From NCBI RefSeq assembly GCF_030166555.2, contig NZ_CP126461.2: a DNA stretch of 64,000 nt; one strand, written 5' to 3'. The notes under the pieces were generated by a model. The model made no database searches. It had not been told where the DNA came from and saw only the letters and a list, made by a program, of their open reading frames with translations. A program made the translations under genes and the position numbers. Within the stretch, counting starts at the first letter, position 1. Each line of letters begins with the position of its first letter. Origin of the DNA: Acholeplasma laidlawii_A (GTDB taxonomy: Bacteria; Bacillota_I; Bacilli_A; Acholeplasmatales; Acholeplasmataceae). Shown here piece by piece: positions 1 to 10,327 of the stretch.

Positions 1-153
1 GAGTGTAAAGCCATCCTTATTTAGTGGTACGATTACGACTTCATCAGGTGGCATTTTAGTATCTTTACTAGATTCAATATATGCCGCATTCACCGTGAAA
101 CCAAGTAATATAACGATACAGATTACTAGAATAGTTCTTTTAATTGAAAACAT
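1..153 (-). CDS. N-terminus of an unknown exported protein (cut by window edge)
   Basis: Only the first 51 codons are in the window; the gene runs off the left edge. It begins MFSIKRTILVICIVILLGFT, a basic stretch followed by a hydrophobic helix typical of a signal peptide or N-terminal anchor, and no lipobox Cys is visible. A TAAGGAGTT ribosome site lies upstream of the ATG. The start overlaps the stop of the upstream propeller-Yip1 gene by 14 bases, so the two are probably translationally coupled and this is a further member of the glucan-uptake operon. The mature part cannot be assigned. Confidence 0.7.
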   Translation of the reverse strand, partial: MFSIKRTILVICIVILLGFTVNAAYIESSKDTKMPPDEVVIVPLNKDGFTL

Positions 154-2182
154 TTCTAATCAACTCCTTAATAATTGCATCTAAGAATAGATAGAGTTGT
201 TGCCACATGGTGATGATGATGATTAAGACAACAACAATGATAATTGCAAAAAGTAAACTCATAAATATACTTCGTATGGTTTCCTTACCAGAATATTCAT
301 GTATTTCACTAATGCCTAGATAAATTAATATGAACGACCAAATGGTGCCAAAAGTCATTATGAAATCTAAGAAAAAGACTTCATTATATGTAAGTACGTG
401 TGATAGTAGTGTAACGAGTAATAAAGCTAAGAATAAAGGTCCTAGAGCATATACAAACATCATAAAGATCTGTTTAAGTTTACCGATACCATCATTAATT
501 GATGTATCTAAATAATTACAGATTACAAACAATAAGGTTACTGCTGTAAACCCTAAAACAAGTGCAGTGATATCAATATCTTCTACTAATATGTATTGAT
601 AGATGAACCCTTTAGATGTATTAAAGAAAATAAAGGTGATAAAGATAGCTACATATAAAATGAGTGTGGCTCTAAAAGAACCTTGATGTCCATGTTTTAA
701 GTCTTCAAAACTATCTATTGGTTTTCTCATGACTTTAAACATGAAACTTAATTCTCTTAAGATAGGTTTATCAAATGATTTTTTAATCGGTTGCGTGAAT
801 TGAGTTACTTTACCTGTTTTTTTATCTACTTTATGTAATACTAAATTACTAAAGTAAATAAAGATAAGTGCAATAATAAATATACCTAAATAATTTTGTA
901 TCACAAGATTTCTAACTTCCCAGGATGCTTCTGAATAACCTGTACGATTACCTGCAAGTTCAAAATGATGCATTGCAGATTCATAATCCTGTAACTGTAG
1001 ATAAGATTTTGCAATGTTATTATGAGCAATCACAGACATTTGATTTAAATTAAGTACTTCGCTCCATGCATCAATAGCTTCTTGGTATAATCTGTCTTCA
1101 TATAAATTAATAGCTCTATATATTTCTTTTGCATATGCGGTTGGTTCAAAGGATTGTAGAAATGATTTTGCATCATCTAAGGCAAATATAACACCATCAT
1201 CTCGTACTGCAATCGAAGAAAGTCTTTGGAAGACACCAGAGATATCTTGATTTGAGGAGTTATCAGAGTTACTTGCACCAAAATAGAAAATAAAATCACC
1301 GGTTTGATCATATACAAATATAGCACCTGATTGCATACCGGCATATACGATACCTTCTTTATCAACATAAATATCTCTTGCATCATCAAAAGATATCATA
1401 CGCTTGAAAATATTACCGCCTTGTGTGTTATGTTTTTTAACAGCATTGAAATAAGTACTCATCGTTGTAGTATAAACCATCGAGTTATCGTCGATAAATA
1501 CACTTGAGAATGTTTGTGGACTTCTTGCAAGTAAATTATCAAACTGTTCTGGTGTTAGTATGAGTTTTTGAAATTGTTGAACGACTGAAAGTCTGATTTT
1601 ATTTGTTGTGAAAAATCCTAAGAATTCACCAATGTTAGATAATTGGATAATACCGTTTGAAACACCTTCACCATAGATATATAAATTACCGCGATTATCC
1701 ACTGCGATTTTACTTGGTTCAAAACTCGTTTCACCAAATGATAAGGAATCCGGACGTTCAAATTTTTCAATAAAAGTACCATCAAGATCAAATCTAAAAA
1801 CTGCTTTAGCTGCACTATCTGCAACATATAATCCCCGACTGGAAATATATAAACCTTTAGGTGCTAAAAATTCAGGATAGGTCAGTTCGAATAATAACTC
1901 ATTTGTTACTGAGTCATATTTTAAAATACGCATATTTCCAGTATCGGCTATCCATAAAAACCCATCATCATCAAACATCATATCTTCTGGTTTGTTTAAA
2001 TTTAATTCCATTGTAGTTCTTAGTGGTAAATACGCATCTTGAGTTCTTACAAACTCACCCTTCGCATTTAAGGTCAACGTATAACTTGTAGCTGCTGATG
2101 CAAATACTGGTGTGGCGTATATGACTATGAATGCAACTATGAATAGTAAACTTGTAATTATTCTTTTAGTATTTTTCATCAT
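140..2182 (-). CDS. NHL-type beta-propeller, TPR and Yip1-domain membrane protein
   Basis: A 680-residue protein with a signal-type N-terminus. Residues about 50-340 carry NHL-like blades (for example a repeat ending FLWIADTGN and another ending LYVADSAAK), followed by TPR-like helices at about 350-412, a membrane helix near 430-450, and a C-terminal domain (about 490-680) with several membrane segments resembling Yip1. This layout suggests an extracellular propeller held by a multi-span anchor. It lies 5 bases after the MalG-type permease and overlaps the next gene, inside a carbohydrate ABC operon. Similar propeller/Yip1 proteins are known next to sugar ABC genes in Firmicutes, but their role is not established; help in binding or presenting polysaccharide is my inference. 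Confidence 0.8.
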   Translation of the reverse strand: MMKNTKRIITSLLFIVAFIVIYATPVFASAATSYTLTLNAKGEFVRTQDAYLPLRTTMELNLNKPEDMMFDDDGFLWIADTGNMRILKYDSVTNELLFELTYPEFLAPKGLYISSRGLYVADSAAKAVFRFDLDGTFIEKFERPDSLSFGETSFEPSKIAVDNRGNLYIYGEGVSNGIIQLSNIGEFLGFFTTNKIRLSVVQQFQKLILTPEQFDNLLARSPQTFSSVFIDDNSMVYTTTMSTYFNAVKKHNTQGGNIFKRMISFDDARDIYVDKEGIVYAGMQSGAIFVYDQTGDFIFYFGASNSDNSSNQDISGVFQRLSSIAVRDDGVIFALDDAKSFLQSFEPTAYAKEIYRAINLYEDRLYQEAIDAWSEVLNLNQMSVIAHNNIAKSYLQLQDYESAMHHFELAGNRTGYSEASWEVRNLVIQNYLGIFIIALIFIYFSNLVLHKVDKKTGKVTQFTQPIKKSFDKPILRELSFMFKVMRKPIDSFEDLKHGHQGSFRATLILYVAIFITFIFFNTSKGFIYQYILVEDIDITALVLGFTAVTLLFVICNYLDTSINDGIGKLKQIFMMFVYALGPLFLALLLVTLLSHVLTYNEVFFLDFIMTFGTIWSFILIYLGISEIHEYSGKETIRSIFMSLLFAIIIVVVLIIIITMWQQLYLFLDAIIKELIRNVFN

Positions 2183-2187
2183 ATCAC

Positions 2188-3063
2188 CTACTTAATCCCT
2201 GCATGAGCCATAGTGTTCATAACCCTAGACTGCATAATGATAAAAATAATTAAATTCGGTAAGAACATTATTAATCCGGCAGCTGCAGCCATACCAACAC
2301 CTGCTAGTGCAGAACCTGTGTTTGCCAGTGCTAACGTATTTAAATAAAATGCAAAGGACTTCATAGATTCATCCTGAATGTATAAATTTGATGCTTCAAC
2401 TGCTCCCCATGTAGCTTGAAAGGTTAAAATAGCTACTGTCGCAATCGCATTTTTAGTGAGTGGATAGATTATTTTAAATAGGATCTGAAAGTCATTTGCC
2501 CCATCGATTCTTGCAGCTTCAATTAAAGCATCTGGAACTTGATCAATAAACTGTTTCATTAAAAATACATTCACTGGAACTGCTAAATAAGGAAGTATAT
2601 GAACAAGTGGATTATTATTCAAACCAACTTGAACAATAATAAAATAAGTTGGAATCACAACTGCTGTTCTAACAAACATTAGGGCAGTTTGATTTAAACC
2701 AAATAACGCCTTTTTAGCTCTGAAGTGTTTCTTTGATAGCACATAGCCTGTCATGACACTTAAAAATATTGTTAAAAATACAAGAATGATTGTTACTACC
2801 AGTGTATTAAATAAGTATCGAATTAAAGGAACCCCGGTAGATGTAGCTGTTCTAAAGAGTTCAGTAAAATTTCCGAAAGTAGGATTTTGAACAAAGAATC
2901 TTGGAGGAAATAAGAATAACTCATCTAAAGGTTTAAACGCTTGATTAATTATAAAAAGTACAGGAAGTAACATAAATATAGCCATCGGAAGCAAGATTAG
3001 ATAAAAAGGGATTTGTGATTTAGAAAAACTCGTTGGATTTATTTTAGTTCCTTGAAAACTCAT
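2188..3063 (-). CDS. Carbohydrate ABC transporter permease, MalG type
   Basis: A 291-residue inner permease with six predicted membrane helices. The cytoplasmic EAA loop is visible as ALIEAARIDGANDFQILFKI, with the family Gly, the contact for the ABC ATPase. Length and layout match the MalG/CUT1 family. It follows the MalF-type partner by 15 bases and is followed by the propeller-Yip1 gene. No ATPase gene is present in this operon, so a shared MsmK/UgpC-type ATPase encoded elsewhere is probably used, as in many Firmicute CUT1 systems. Substrate inferred from context: beta-glucan oligosaccharides. Confidence 0.92.
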   Translation of the reverse strand: MSFQGTKINPTSFSKSQIPFYLILLPMAIFMLLPVLFIINQAFKPLDELFLFPPRFFVQNPTFGNFTELFRTATSTGVPLIRYLFNTLVVTIILVFLTIFLSVMTGYVLSKKHFRAKKALFGLNQTALMFVRTAVVIPTYFIIVQVGLNNNPLVHILPYLAVPVNVFLMKQFIDQVPDALIEAARIDGANDFQILFKIIYPLTKNAIATVAILTFQATWGAVEASNLYIQDESMKSFAFYLNTLALANTGSALAGVGMAAAAGLIMFLPNLIIFIIMQSRVMNTMAHAGIK

Positions 3064-3078
3064 ATCATCACTCCTCCT

Positions 3079-4008
3079 TTAATCTTTTTCCGCAAATAAG
3101 CGGTATGCTATTTTAGAAAATACCCATATTAGTAAAAGTAAAACTACTGATAATGCCGCAGCATAGCCCATTTCATAGCGAATAAATCCAAAATCATCAA
3201 TATGGTTTGTGATTAGCTGTGCTGCATTTTGTGGTGTTGGATTAGATCCAGATAATGCAACGCCAATATATCCGTTTGTGAAAGTTGCCACGATCGCCAT
3301 AACAGCTCCGAATAACATTTGAGGTTTCATCATTGGTATTGTTACATAGACAACTTCTTGAAATTTATTACGAATCCCTTCAATATAAGCTGCCTCATAA
3401 AGTTCTTCATTACCATTTAATATACCAGCCAACATTGCTAAAAACCCTACACCCATACTACTCCATAGAGCTACTACGATAATAATTGGCATTAAATATT
3501 GTGGTGATTGTAGAAACTGTATCGGTCGGTCCAATATATTCATATCCATCAAAATAGCATTAATATAACCGGATTCATCACCTGAAAAAAGTGTACGCCA
3601 AACAACTGAAATAAATACTCCACCTACCATGGAAGGTGAATAAACTGCCAGTGCAATGATCGTTCTTGGTACTACTTGTATTTGTGCGAGCATCCATGCA
3701 AGTAGGAAAGATAACATGTAGCCACCTGGTCCAACAATTAGTGAAAACATTAATGTATTTGGTAAAATATATTTTAAAAATACTGGGTCTTGAGTAAATA
3801 TATTAATGAAATTTGTTAATCCCAAGTATTGAGGCATTTCAATTACATTAAAGGATGTTAAAGATAGGTAAATTGCAATTGCTACAGGAAATGCTATAAA
3901 TAAACTAAATAACAAGACATACGGTAGTAACATGAAAAATACTGTGAGGCTATCTTTAAACTTTGCATTTTTGAAAAATACATTTTTACGCTTAATCGTT
4001 TGATCCAT
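3079..4008 (-). CDS. Carbohydrate ABC transporter permease, MalF type
   Basis: A 309-residue permease that pairs with the next gene. An EAA-type loop (EELYEAAYIEGIRNKFQEVV) sits about 100 residues from the C-terminus, and about six membrane helices are visible. An in-frame ATG exists six codons upstream, but the start at 4008 has AGGAGG seven bases before it and is preferred. The start lies inside the last codons of the upstream anchored binding protein (17-base overlap), indicating coupled translation. Function by family: it forms the channel for an oligosaccharide delivered by the binding proteins encoded just upstream. Confidence 0.92.
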   Translation of the reverse strand: MDQTIKRKNVFFKNAKFKDSLTVFFMLLPYVLLFSLFIAFPVAIAIYLSLTSFNVIEMPQYLGLTNFINIFTQDPVFLKYILPNTLMFSLIVGPGGYMLSFLLAWMLAQIQVVPRTIIALAVYSPSMVGGVFISVVWRTLFSGDESGYINAILMDMNILDRPIQFLQSPQYLMPIIIVVALWSSMGVGFLAMLAGILNGNEELYEAAYIEGIRNKFQEVVYVTIPMMKPQMLFGAVMAIVATFTNGYIGVALSGSNPTPQNAAQLITNHIDDFGFIRYEMGYAAALSVVLLLLIWVFSKIAYRLFAEKD

Positions 4009-6982
4009 GATAGCCTCCTGATGCATCTAACATTTGATTTCTAACCCATGTAATATCTCTAATTACATATGGTTTTATTAGGTTTCCTTCATTATCAAGA
4101 AATCCAAATTCAATCATTTTCTTTCGCATTTCTCTGTTTATTAAAATGGTATATCTGTCTACAGCAATACCTGTAGGTGTTCCATCAAACACTGCTGTAT
4201 TCCATATATCTGAAATCGATCTTTCTAACATATATTGACCAGGTGTTCTCGGTACATCTATTAACCATTTAATTTGTTCTAAAATTACTTCTTTATCTTT
4301 TTCGGAAAAAGGTGATGCCATAAATGCATTAATATTACCAGAAATCCATGCATAAGTAGGTCCATAAGTAGACTGTAAATTAAATGAAAATTGTGATTGA
4401 GTTTCAGTTGACATCCACCACTTTAAAAAATCCCATGCATCATCAGGTTGATCAGTTTCATTCATAATCATACCTGCTGTACCATTAGCAATATAGTGAC
4501 GGTTCGTTCCAGCTGCTTCAGTAGTTATACTAGGATAAGGTGCTACTTCCCACATCCCAGTTAATTCAGGTGCAGCATTTTTAATAAGTTGATAAGTTCC
4601 AAAGTCCGCGATTCCAATTGGTAGTGTTGCATATCTAAATGAATTATAAAATGAAACTACTTGCTCAGGTAAAGCATAGTTTGTGAATAATTGATTTAAG
4701 AAAGTTAAACCTTGAACGGCTTCTTTTTCATTAATACTTGTTCTTAAGCCATCTTCAGAGTAAATATTACCACCAAATTGATATATAAACCCAGAGGTTT
4801 GATAAAACCACTTAATTGCAGTTCCACCTGCAATTGGATGGTAGAAATTCATACCATACTTTTGTAATTCAGGTAGAATTTGAATCACTTCTTCCCATGT
4901 ATCTGGTACCATAAAATTTAAAGCATCAAATATATCTTTTCTATACATGACAACATTAAAGTCCAAAGTTTCAGGTAATGCATAAGCTTTATCATTTAAA
5001 ATATAAGGGACAAATGCGCCTGGTGCAAATTGTGATGCGAATTCCCAATAATCATCAAAACTGGTTAAGTCATACGCTGAATTTCTAATTGCTAAGTCAA
5101 AAGGCATATAACTTGCTAGTCCAAGTGCAACATCCGGCTGTTGATTTGCAGCAGATGCCATAACAAGTTTATTTGCATCAGGCATTACTGAAATCTTAAC
5201 TTGAATACCAGTTTGAGGTGTAAATGTTTGATCTGCCATCTTTTGCATCATATCTACATAAGTTATGGGTCTGTTTACCCAAACATCTAAAACACCATCT
5301 TCTTTAGTTAAGGCATATTTATTCGAACTAAAACTTGCAATAAATGATTGTGTTCCAGCATAAAGCGCTTCAAAAATATTCGGATTTGCCTTTCTCAATC
5401 GCGTGTTATTATATAAATGCAATTGATTCAAATACATTTGTTGATTATTTAGTGTATCTAAAATATCACCTAAAAATTGATTAATAGAGCCAGTTCCCCC
5501 AACAAGATCCTCTAAATATAATGGCAATCTATTGTAATCTTTATAGATGTTTTTTGCTCTTGATAATGATTTTTGAAGGTTACTAATTGTTGCTGATTTT
5601 GCACCATTTGGTGCAAACAAACTGAGTTCATCAATACTAGCCTTTAGAAGTAAGATATAACTTTCCAAATATACCTTAGATTCAGGCATTTGTTCACTAA
5701 ATCTCCAAGTTCTATTCTTATCAACTTCTTTACCTGTAATTTTTCTGATTTCCAAAGTAAATGTATTGATATGATCTATAAGCATTTGTATGTTTCTAAC
5801 AGCTTCTTGAACGGGTTCACTTTCCGCTCTTAAAGTAATTGTGTTTTTACCTGATTGGAAATAAAAATAGTAATCTGTTTGTTCATTGCCCAATGTTTCT
5901 ACGCGCCAATTACCTGCTTGTGTAGATTTAAACTGGTATGCTCTTACTTCATTAAACGGAATCTGTCCATTAATTTTAATAGATCTAAAAACAGGATAAT
6001 CAGCTTTAGGATTAGAATATCTAAATGCCAGTTTATAAAGGCCTGATTTTTCTACGTTGACTTCATAGGTTAAAGATTGACCTGGACGTTGCCAAGTTCT
6101 TCCGTCAATTACATTTAACTTTTTATAAACTGGGTCAAAAGGTAAAACACTAGGATTTACCTCACTGTATGCTTGTACATAACTTGAGTTTTTATAACTA
6201 TAATTGGTTGCATCTATATCAATAATTCCATCAATAATTTCATAGTTGTTTTGGTTAAAATATGTATCGTAGTCGATTTGTAAAACAGGTTTAAATAAAT
6301 CAATATCTCCTATTAAAAATTTAGAGGAGGATGTATTTTCAATGGTTAGCTGATTTAAACCTTGTTTAAAATAAAATAAGAGCGGATCAATAGAAATATA
6401 GGTATTATTATATGCAGCTACATACTGCCAATCATCCATAATTATTTGATTTGGCAACACTTCATCACCATAGCGATCTGTCAGATAATTTTTTGACTCA
6501 TCTTGCCAAATGATAGGTAGTTCGATAGTCTGCATTTCTTGATAATAACTTTCATCATTAATTTTTAGTGCAATAGTAATTTGATTCAGTGTAGCATTTG
6601 ATACTTTATAGTTCATACCTACATGATAATAACCAGCTTCTTGTATTTCTATTTCGTAAGTAGCTATTTTATCTTTTGTCATTATCAAACTATATTGCAT
6701 ATTCTCTGAATCTATTAATGCATCAGAGTTTGTTAAACTTGCTGTAATTGTACTTAAGCCATAATCAACATTTTGTTGATGATCGCTTAAATAATCGACA
6801 TACGTATATCTTGCATTATTAATGGATGCATTTAATAGTGTTTTTGTTTCTGAAACTAAATCATTTGTTATAGTTCCATCTGGCTTATAAATTGAAGTAC
6901 CTCTTGTAAAGTAAATGATAGCAAAAACTAATAAAACAGTCGCTAAACCCCAAACAATAGATCGTTTAATTTTACCCATCAT
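3992..6982 (-). CDS. Membrane-anchored ABC solute-binding protein with beta-sandwich modules
   Basis: A 996-residue protein, about twice the usual length of a sugar-binding protein. It has an N-terminal membrane helix (residues about 8-28, no lipobox Cys), then two beta-sandwich segments at about 60-230 and 265-400, each with the CBM-like pattern of Gly-x-Tyr followed by alternating strands (AGYYHVGMNY; SGLYKLAFRY). A helical stretch follows at about 405-545, then a family 1 extracellular solute-binding domain to the C-terminus. A GGGAGGT ribosome site lies eight bases upstream. A second, ordinary binding lipoprotein precedes it in the operon. The fusion could hold a long glucan chain at the permease; that role is inference. 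Confidence 0.82.
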   Translation of the reverse strand: MMGKIKRSIVWGLATVLLVFAIIYFTRGTSIYKPDGTITNDLVSETKTLLNASINNARYTYVDYLSDHQQNVDYGLSTITASLTNSDALIDSENMQYSLIMTKDKIATYEIEIQEAGYYHVGMNYKVSNATLNQITIALKINDESYYQEMQTIELPIIWQDESKNYLTDRYGDEVLPNQIIMDDWQYVAAYNNTYISIDPLLFYFKQGLNQLTIENTSSSKFLIGDIDLFKPVLQIDYDTYFNQNNYEIIDGIIDIDATNYSYKNSSYVQAYSEVNPSVLPFDPVYKKLNVIDGRTWQRPGQSLTYEVNVEKSGLYKLAFRYSNPKADYPVFRSIKINGQIPFNEVRAYQFKSTQAGNWRVETLGNEQTDYYFYFQSGKNTITLRAESEPVQEAVRNIQMLIDHINTFTLEIRKITGKEVDKNRTWRFSEQMPESKVYLESYILLLKASIDELSLFAPNGAKSATISNLQKSLSRAKNIYKDYNRLPLYLEDLVGGTGSINQFLGDILDTLNNQQMYLNQLHLYNNTRLRKANPNIFEALYAGTQSFIASFSSNKYALTKEDGVLDVWVNRPITYVDMMQKMADQTFTPQTGIQVKISVMPDANKLVMASAANQQPDVALGLASYMPFDLAIRNSAYDLTSFDDYWEFASQFAPGAFVPYILNDKAYALPETLDFNVVMYRKDIFDALNFMVPDTWEEVIQILPELQKYGMNFYHPIAGGTAIKWFYQTSGFIYQFGGNIYSEDGLRTSINEKEAVQGLTFLNQLFTNYALPEQVVSFYNSFRYATLPIGIADFGTYQLIKNAAPELTGMWEVAPYPSITTEAAGTNRHYIANGTAGMIMNETDQPDDAWDFLKWWMSTETQSQFSFNLQSTYGPTYAWISGNINAFMASPFSEKDKEVILEQIKWLIDVPRTPGQYMLERSISDIWNTAVFDGTPTGIAVDRYTILINREMRKKMIEFGFLDNEGNLIKPYVIRDITWVRNQMLDASGGYHGSND

Positions 6983-7061
6983 GATAAAAAACCTCCCTTT
7001 TTCATTATGAAGGCACCAAACATTTGTCTAGTGCCAACATAATAAAGATTACTAAAATTTA

Positions 7062-8693
7062 TTATTTAAAATCAGCGTCTGTCTTGCCGTAATGTGTTTT
7101 AAGTCCGGCTTTCAACTTAGCCCATTCATCAGCAAATCTTTGGTTTACCTGTGTATTCCATTCAGGCAACTTAGCTAATACAGCATTTGTAAATCCAGCA
7201 TCTGTACGACGTGGTGAAGTAGCTTCAGGATTACCAGTTAAGACGTTTGGTAAGTTAAAGTTATTCCATTCATATAGAATTTCAGATCTTACACCATCTT
7301 TATCGTAATACCAAGGATATGCTTTATCAGAAACGTCAATAACTTTACCTGATGAGAATACTTCCATCATATGGTGGAATCCAGGGAATTGTTCTTTATC
7401 TGCAAGCATTGTATGATTTTCTGCAGAGAACCAAATATCCATTTGGCGTTCAAATGCAGCACCCGTTACTAGAGGTACAGAGTCATTCATTGCAGTTTTT
7501 ACAGTTGCACCATTTGTGTACATTTGGTCAGCTCTTGCTTGCCATGCACGGTCATCACCAATCCAGAATGATGCAAAGGTGTAAGCAATTTGTAATTTAT
7601 TAAACTCTTCTTCAGATAATTCTGAGTTATCATCATCTAATGCATAATTATGAATTGCAAGTGGGTCAAGTACTACACCTACTGTATTATCAACATAATC
7701 TGTACTAGGTCTTGGATAAATATCCCAGTTATTTGATTGAACAGCGCCCCAATGTAATGGATCAGGGTTTGCTGCATCACCTAACATCCAAGGATCTCCA
7801 TCTAGTGTTAGTAATGCACCGTTTTTAAAGAAGTTGTAACTCCACCAACCATTAGCATCCATAAATGGAGCCATTGGTTCACCCACTTTATCATATTGTG
7901 GCCATACAGCGTGTTCTGACCATTCAGCGATATAAGGAATCATTGCTCTAACTTCTGCGGAATTTAAATTAATGTATGGGTCATTTCCAGTATGATTTAC
8001 AAGTGATTGAGCCATTGTTGTAGAACCTGTGAAGATAAAGCTCTTAGGAGTATCCATAGATCCGTACCAAGAGTTTGCAACAGAGTGACTTACAAAATCT
8101 GTATACTCATCAATTGTCCAGTCTGGATCTGGAATATCAATATTATTGTTATCTGCTAACTCTTTATTGATATATACGCCCCAAGGTTGAAGAAATTGTG
8201 GTAGACCAGCTTGAACGCCATAGTAGTTCATCATACTCATAATACCTTTATTAAATGATTTATACATAGGGTCGTCACTGAATACTGATAAATCAGAAAC
8301 CATACCACGTTGAACTTCACCAGGTAAGTCAGTTGATGCCCAAATATCTACTGTTTTACCATGTTCTAAAATGAAGTTTTCTCTAAATTGTGACCAACTT
8401 ACACCATCATCATGTGGACCATTGACTTTAGTGATTACGTTAATCTTAACATTCGGATAATCCTTGTTAAACTCTTTAGCTACTGCATAAATTGTTGCAG
8501 CGTTTTGAGAGACTAACATATCAGGAGTTAAGTTTTTCTTTCCAATATCTTGATAGAACTCACCATCTCCTGACCACAACATAATTGTAATTTCACCACT
8601 AGCTGCTTTATCTAATCCCTTATAACTAGGACCACAAGCTACCAATAGTAATACTACCATTGCAAGTAAACTTGAAACAAAAATCTTTTTCAT
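7062..8693 (-). CDS. Extracellular sugar-binding lipoprotein of an ABC transporter
   Basis: A 543-residue lipoprotein with signal peptide and lipobox LVAC (Cys at about residue 20), followed by a family 1 solute-binding fold rich in Trp and Tyr, as expected for oligosaccharide binding. It is the first gene of the transporter half of the operon, preceded by about 170 bases with three CcpA/LacI-type operators and followed 79 bases later by the anchored binding protein. It lacks the additional modules of that neighbour. The substrate is not readable from sequence; the surrounding GH3, GH16, GH30 and GH94 genes point to beta-1,3/1,6-glucan oligomers. Confidence 0.9.
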   Translation of the reverse strand: MKKIFVSSLLAMVVLLLVACGPSYKGLDKAASGEITIMLWSGDGEFYQDIGKKNLTPDMLVSQNAATIYAVAKEFNKDYPNVKINVITKVNGPHDDGVSWSQFRENFILEHGKTVDIWASTDLPGEVQRGMVSDLSVFSDDPMYKSFNKGIMSMMNYYGVQAGLPQFLQPWGVYINKELADNNNIDIPDPDWTIDEYTDFVSHSVANSWYGSMDTPKSFIFTGSTTMAQSLVNHTGNDPYINLNSAEVRAMIPYIAEWSEHAVWPQYDKVGEPMAPFMDANGWWSYNFFKNGALLTLDGDPWMLGDAANPDPLHWGAVQSNNWDIYPRPSTDYVDNTVGVVLDPLAIHNYALDDDNSELSEEEFNKLQIAYTFASFWIGDDRAWQARADQMYTNGATVKTAMNDSVPLVTGAAFERQMDIWFSAENHTMLADKEQFPGFHHMMEVFSSGKVIDVSDKAYPWYYDKDGVRSEILYEWNNFNLPNVLTGNPEATSPRRTDAGFTNAVLAKLPEWNTQVNQRFADEWAKLKAGLKTHYGKTDADFK

Positions 8694-8749
8694 ACTTTTC
8701 CTCCTATATGGAATGTATAATTATTAGACGTTTTTATTATATCACCTTA

Positions 8750-8816
8750 TGAAAACGATTACAACAATAATAATTATCATTTTACAACGTTTTCGTAATC
8801 AAGTAAAACGATTTCA
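8750..8816. promoter_or_regulatory. Three cre/LacI-type operator sites in the glucan operon gap
   Basis: TGAAAACGATTACA at 8750-8763 matches every defined position of the CcpA catabolite-response consensus TGWAANCGNTNWCA. Two further CG-centred sites, at 8782-8795 and 8803-8816, each match at about 12 of 14 positions. They lie between the GH30 stop and the start of the binding-lipoprotein gene, so the transporter genes probably have their own controlled promoter. A local LacI-family regulator with a similar operator is equally possible. Confidence 0.65.
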
Positions 8817-8865
8817 TAAAAAGTGATATTTTTTAGTGAAAAAGGGTGTTTTTAAGTTTTTTTTC

Positions 8866-10320
8866 TTAATTTTCGTTAATGATATTTTCGTTTAAAACGA
8901 ATGTTGTTGTTGCTTTGGCTGGCAATTTATAGTTCATTTGGCTACCATCTATATCTAAACTAAACATAATTTGATTGGAAGATTTATTATGTACCACGAC
9001 TGTAATGCTACCATCTGGGTTTAAGAATGATGTGCTTAGTAAATTTACATTACTTGTTTTACTATCTATTCTATATGCTCCAACCTCCACAAACTTAGAA
9101 AAATGTCCGATCATATAGTACTCTTCATTTTTAATTACCTCAGAAGTTTCACTATCTATAGTTAAAATGCCACGGCAATTTTGGCACCCACCATTGATAG
9201 GTCCATTGTTTTCATTTAAGGCAATGTTCCACATCAATACACCTTTAGCGCCGCGATTTAGAGAACCCATAAAAATATTTTCCATATTCCACGATATATT
9301 GTCTCCAAAATTCGTAGCCCATAAACCACCGGATATTTCTGTGAACCAAATACCTTTGTCAGGGAATATGTTACCTATTCTCGAAGTTTCTGACACATTA
9401 CCGCCATAACCATGTAATGCAACCCCTGCAATATATTGATTTGCTTTACTATTTAGTACGGTTATTGGATAATCCATTCGATCCCAATTATGGTCATATG
9501 CCATGATTAATGTCTGGATGTCCGCCTCATTAAATTGGATACCCATAGACTCAATTAAGTTTATTTGTTGATTTGGTAACATTTTCATTGTAGGATAAGT
9601 ATTTGATTCATGAAGTGGTTCATTTTGAGGTGTAACTGCATATATATCAATACCTTGAAGTTTCATACTTTCAATATACTTAACAAAATATGCCGCATAG
9701 ACATCGATGTACTTATCAAGTAAACTACCACCATTTAGATTTTTATTATCTTTCATCCAAGCTGGTGCACTCCATGGAGATGCCATAATAAATAGGTCGT
9801 TATTTCTTATGAGTGCTTCTTTTAATACTGGTATAAGATGTTGCATCTCTCTATCTATAGAAAAGTTATTTAATGCTAAATCTTCTACATTACTTGGAGT
9901 ATCATTATAAGTATAATTATCTAAGGAAAAGTCGGATGCACCTATTGTTAGTCTTATAAATGACATATTTAACCCTTCTTTGTTAAATAGTTCATCTAAT
10001 ACATAACGTTTATCATTATCATCCAAATGATTAATGACCACAGCGCTAGATTCTGTCATGGCTGCTCCAAATCCATCAATTACCTGGTATTTTGTACTCG
10101 GATCAATCTTGATTTTTGTATACTCAGAATCTAAATCTATAGTGGTATTTGAAGTCTCTTCTTTTTGAAGCAATTTGCTTTTATCAGCCCATGTTGTAAA
10201 GCTATCCACTGAATAAGTTTTTTTCACGATAGGGGGTTCTCCATTATTCGTATTATCACATGCAATAAGCATCATTAAACATATACACACTAAGCATAGC
10301 AACAAGATACGCTTAATCAT
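8866..10320 (-). CDS. GH30 glycoside hydrolase lipoprotein (beta-1,6-glucanase/glucosylceramidase type)
   Basis: A surface lipoprotein whose signal peptide ends MLIAC. The catalytic barrel has the GH30 acid/base Glu in TPQNEP (about residue 234) and the nucleophile Glu in TEISGG (about residue 328), followed by a small C-terminal beta domain. Microbial GH30 enzymes cut beta-1,6-glucan or related beta-glucosides; the neighbours favour glucan. The chosen ATG gives a compact signal peptide (MIKR then hydrophobic). A start nine codons upstream is open and would overlap the GH16 stop; neither has a clear ribosome site. This is the only hydrolase of the cluster with an export signal, so it probably makes the first cut outside the cell. 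Confidence 0.87.
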   Translation of the reverse strand: MIKRILLLCLVCICLMMLIACDNTNNGEPPIVKKTYSVDSFTTWADKSKLLQKEETSNTTIDLDSEYTKIKIDPSTKYQVIDGFGAAMTESSAVVINHLDDNDKRYVLDELFNKEGLNMSFIRLTIGASDFSLDNYTYNDTPSNVEDLALNNFSIDREMQHLIPVLKEALIRNNDLFIMASPWSAPAWMKDNKNLNGGSLLDKYIDVYAAYFVKYIESMKLQGIDIYAVTPQNEPLHESNTYPTMKMLPNQQINLIESMGIQFNEADIQTLIMAYDHNWDRMDYPITVLNSKANQYIAGVALHGYGGNVSETSRIGNIFPDKGIWFTEISGGLWATNFGDNISWNMENIFMGSLNRGAKGVLMWNIALNENNGPINGGCQNCRGILTIDSETSEVIKNEEYYMIGHFSKFVEVGAYRIDSKTSNVNLLSTSFLNPDGSITVVVHNKSSNQIMFSLDIDGSQMNYKLPAKATTTFVLNENIINEN

Positions 10321-10327
10321 CTGTGTT

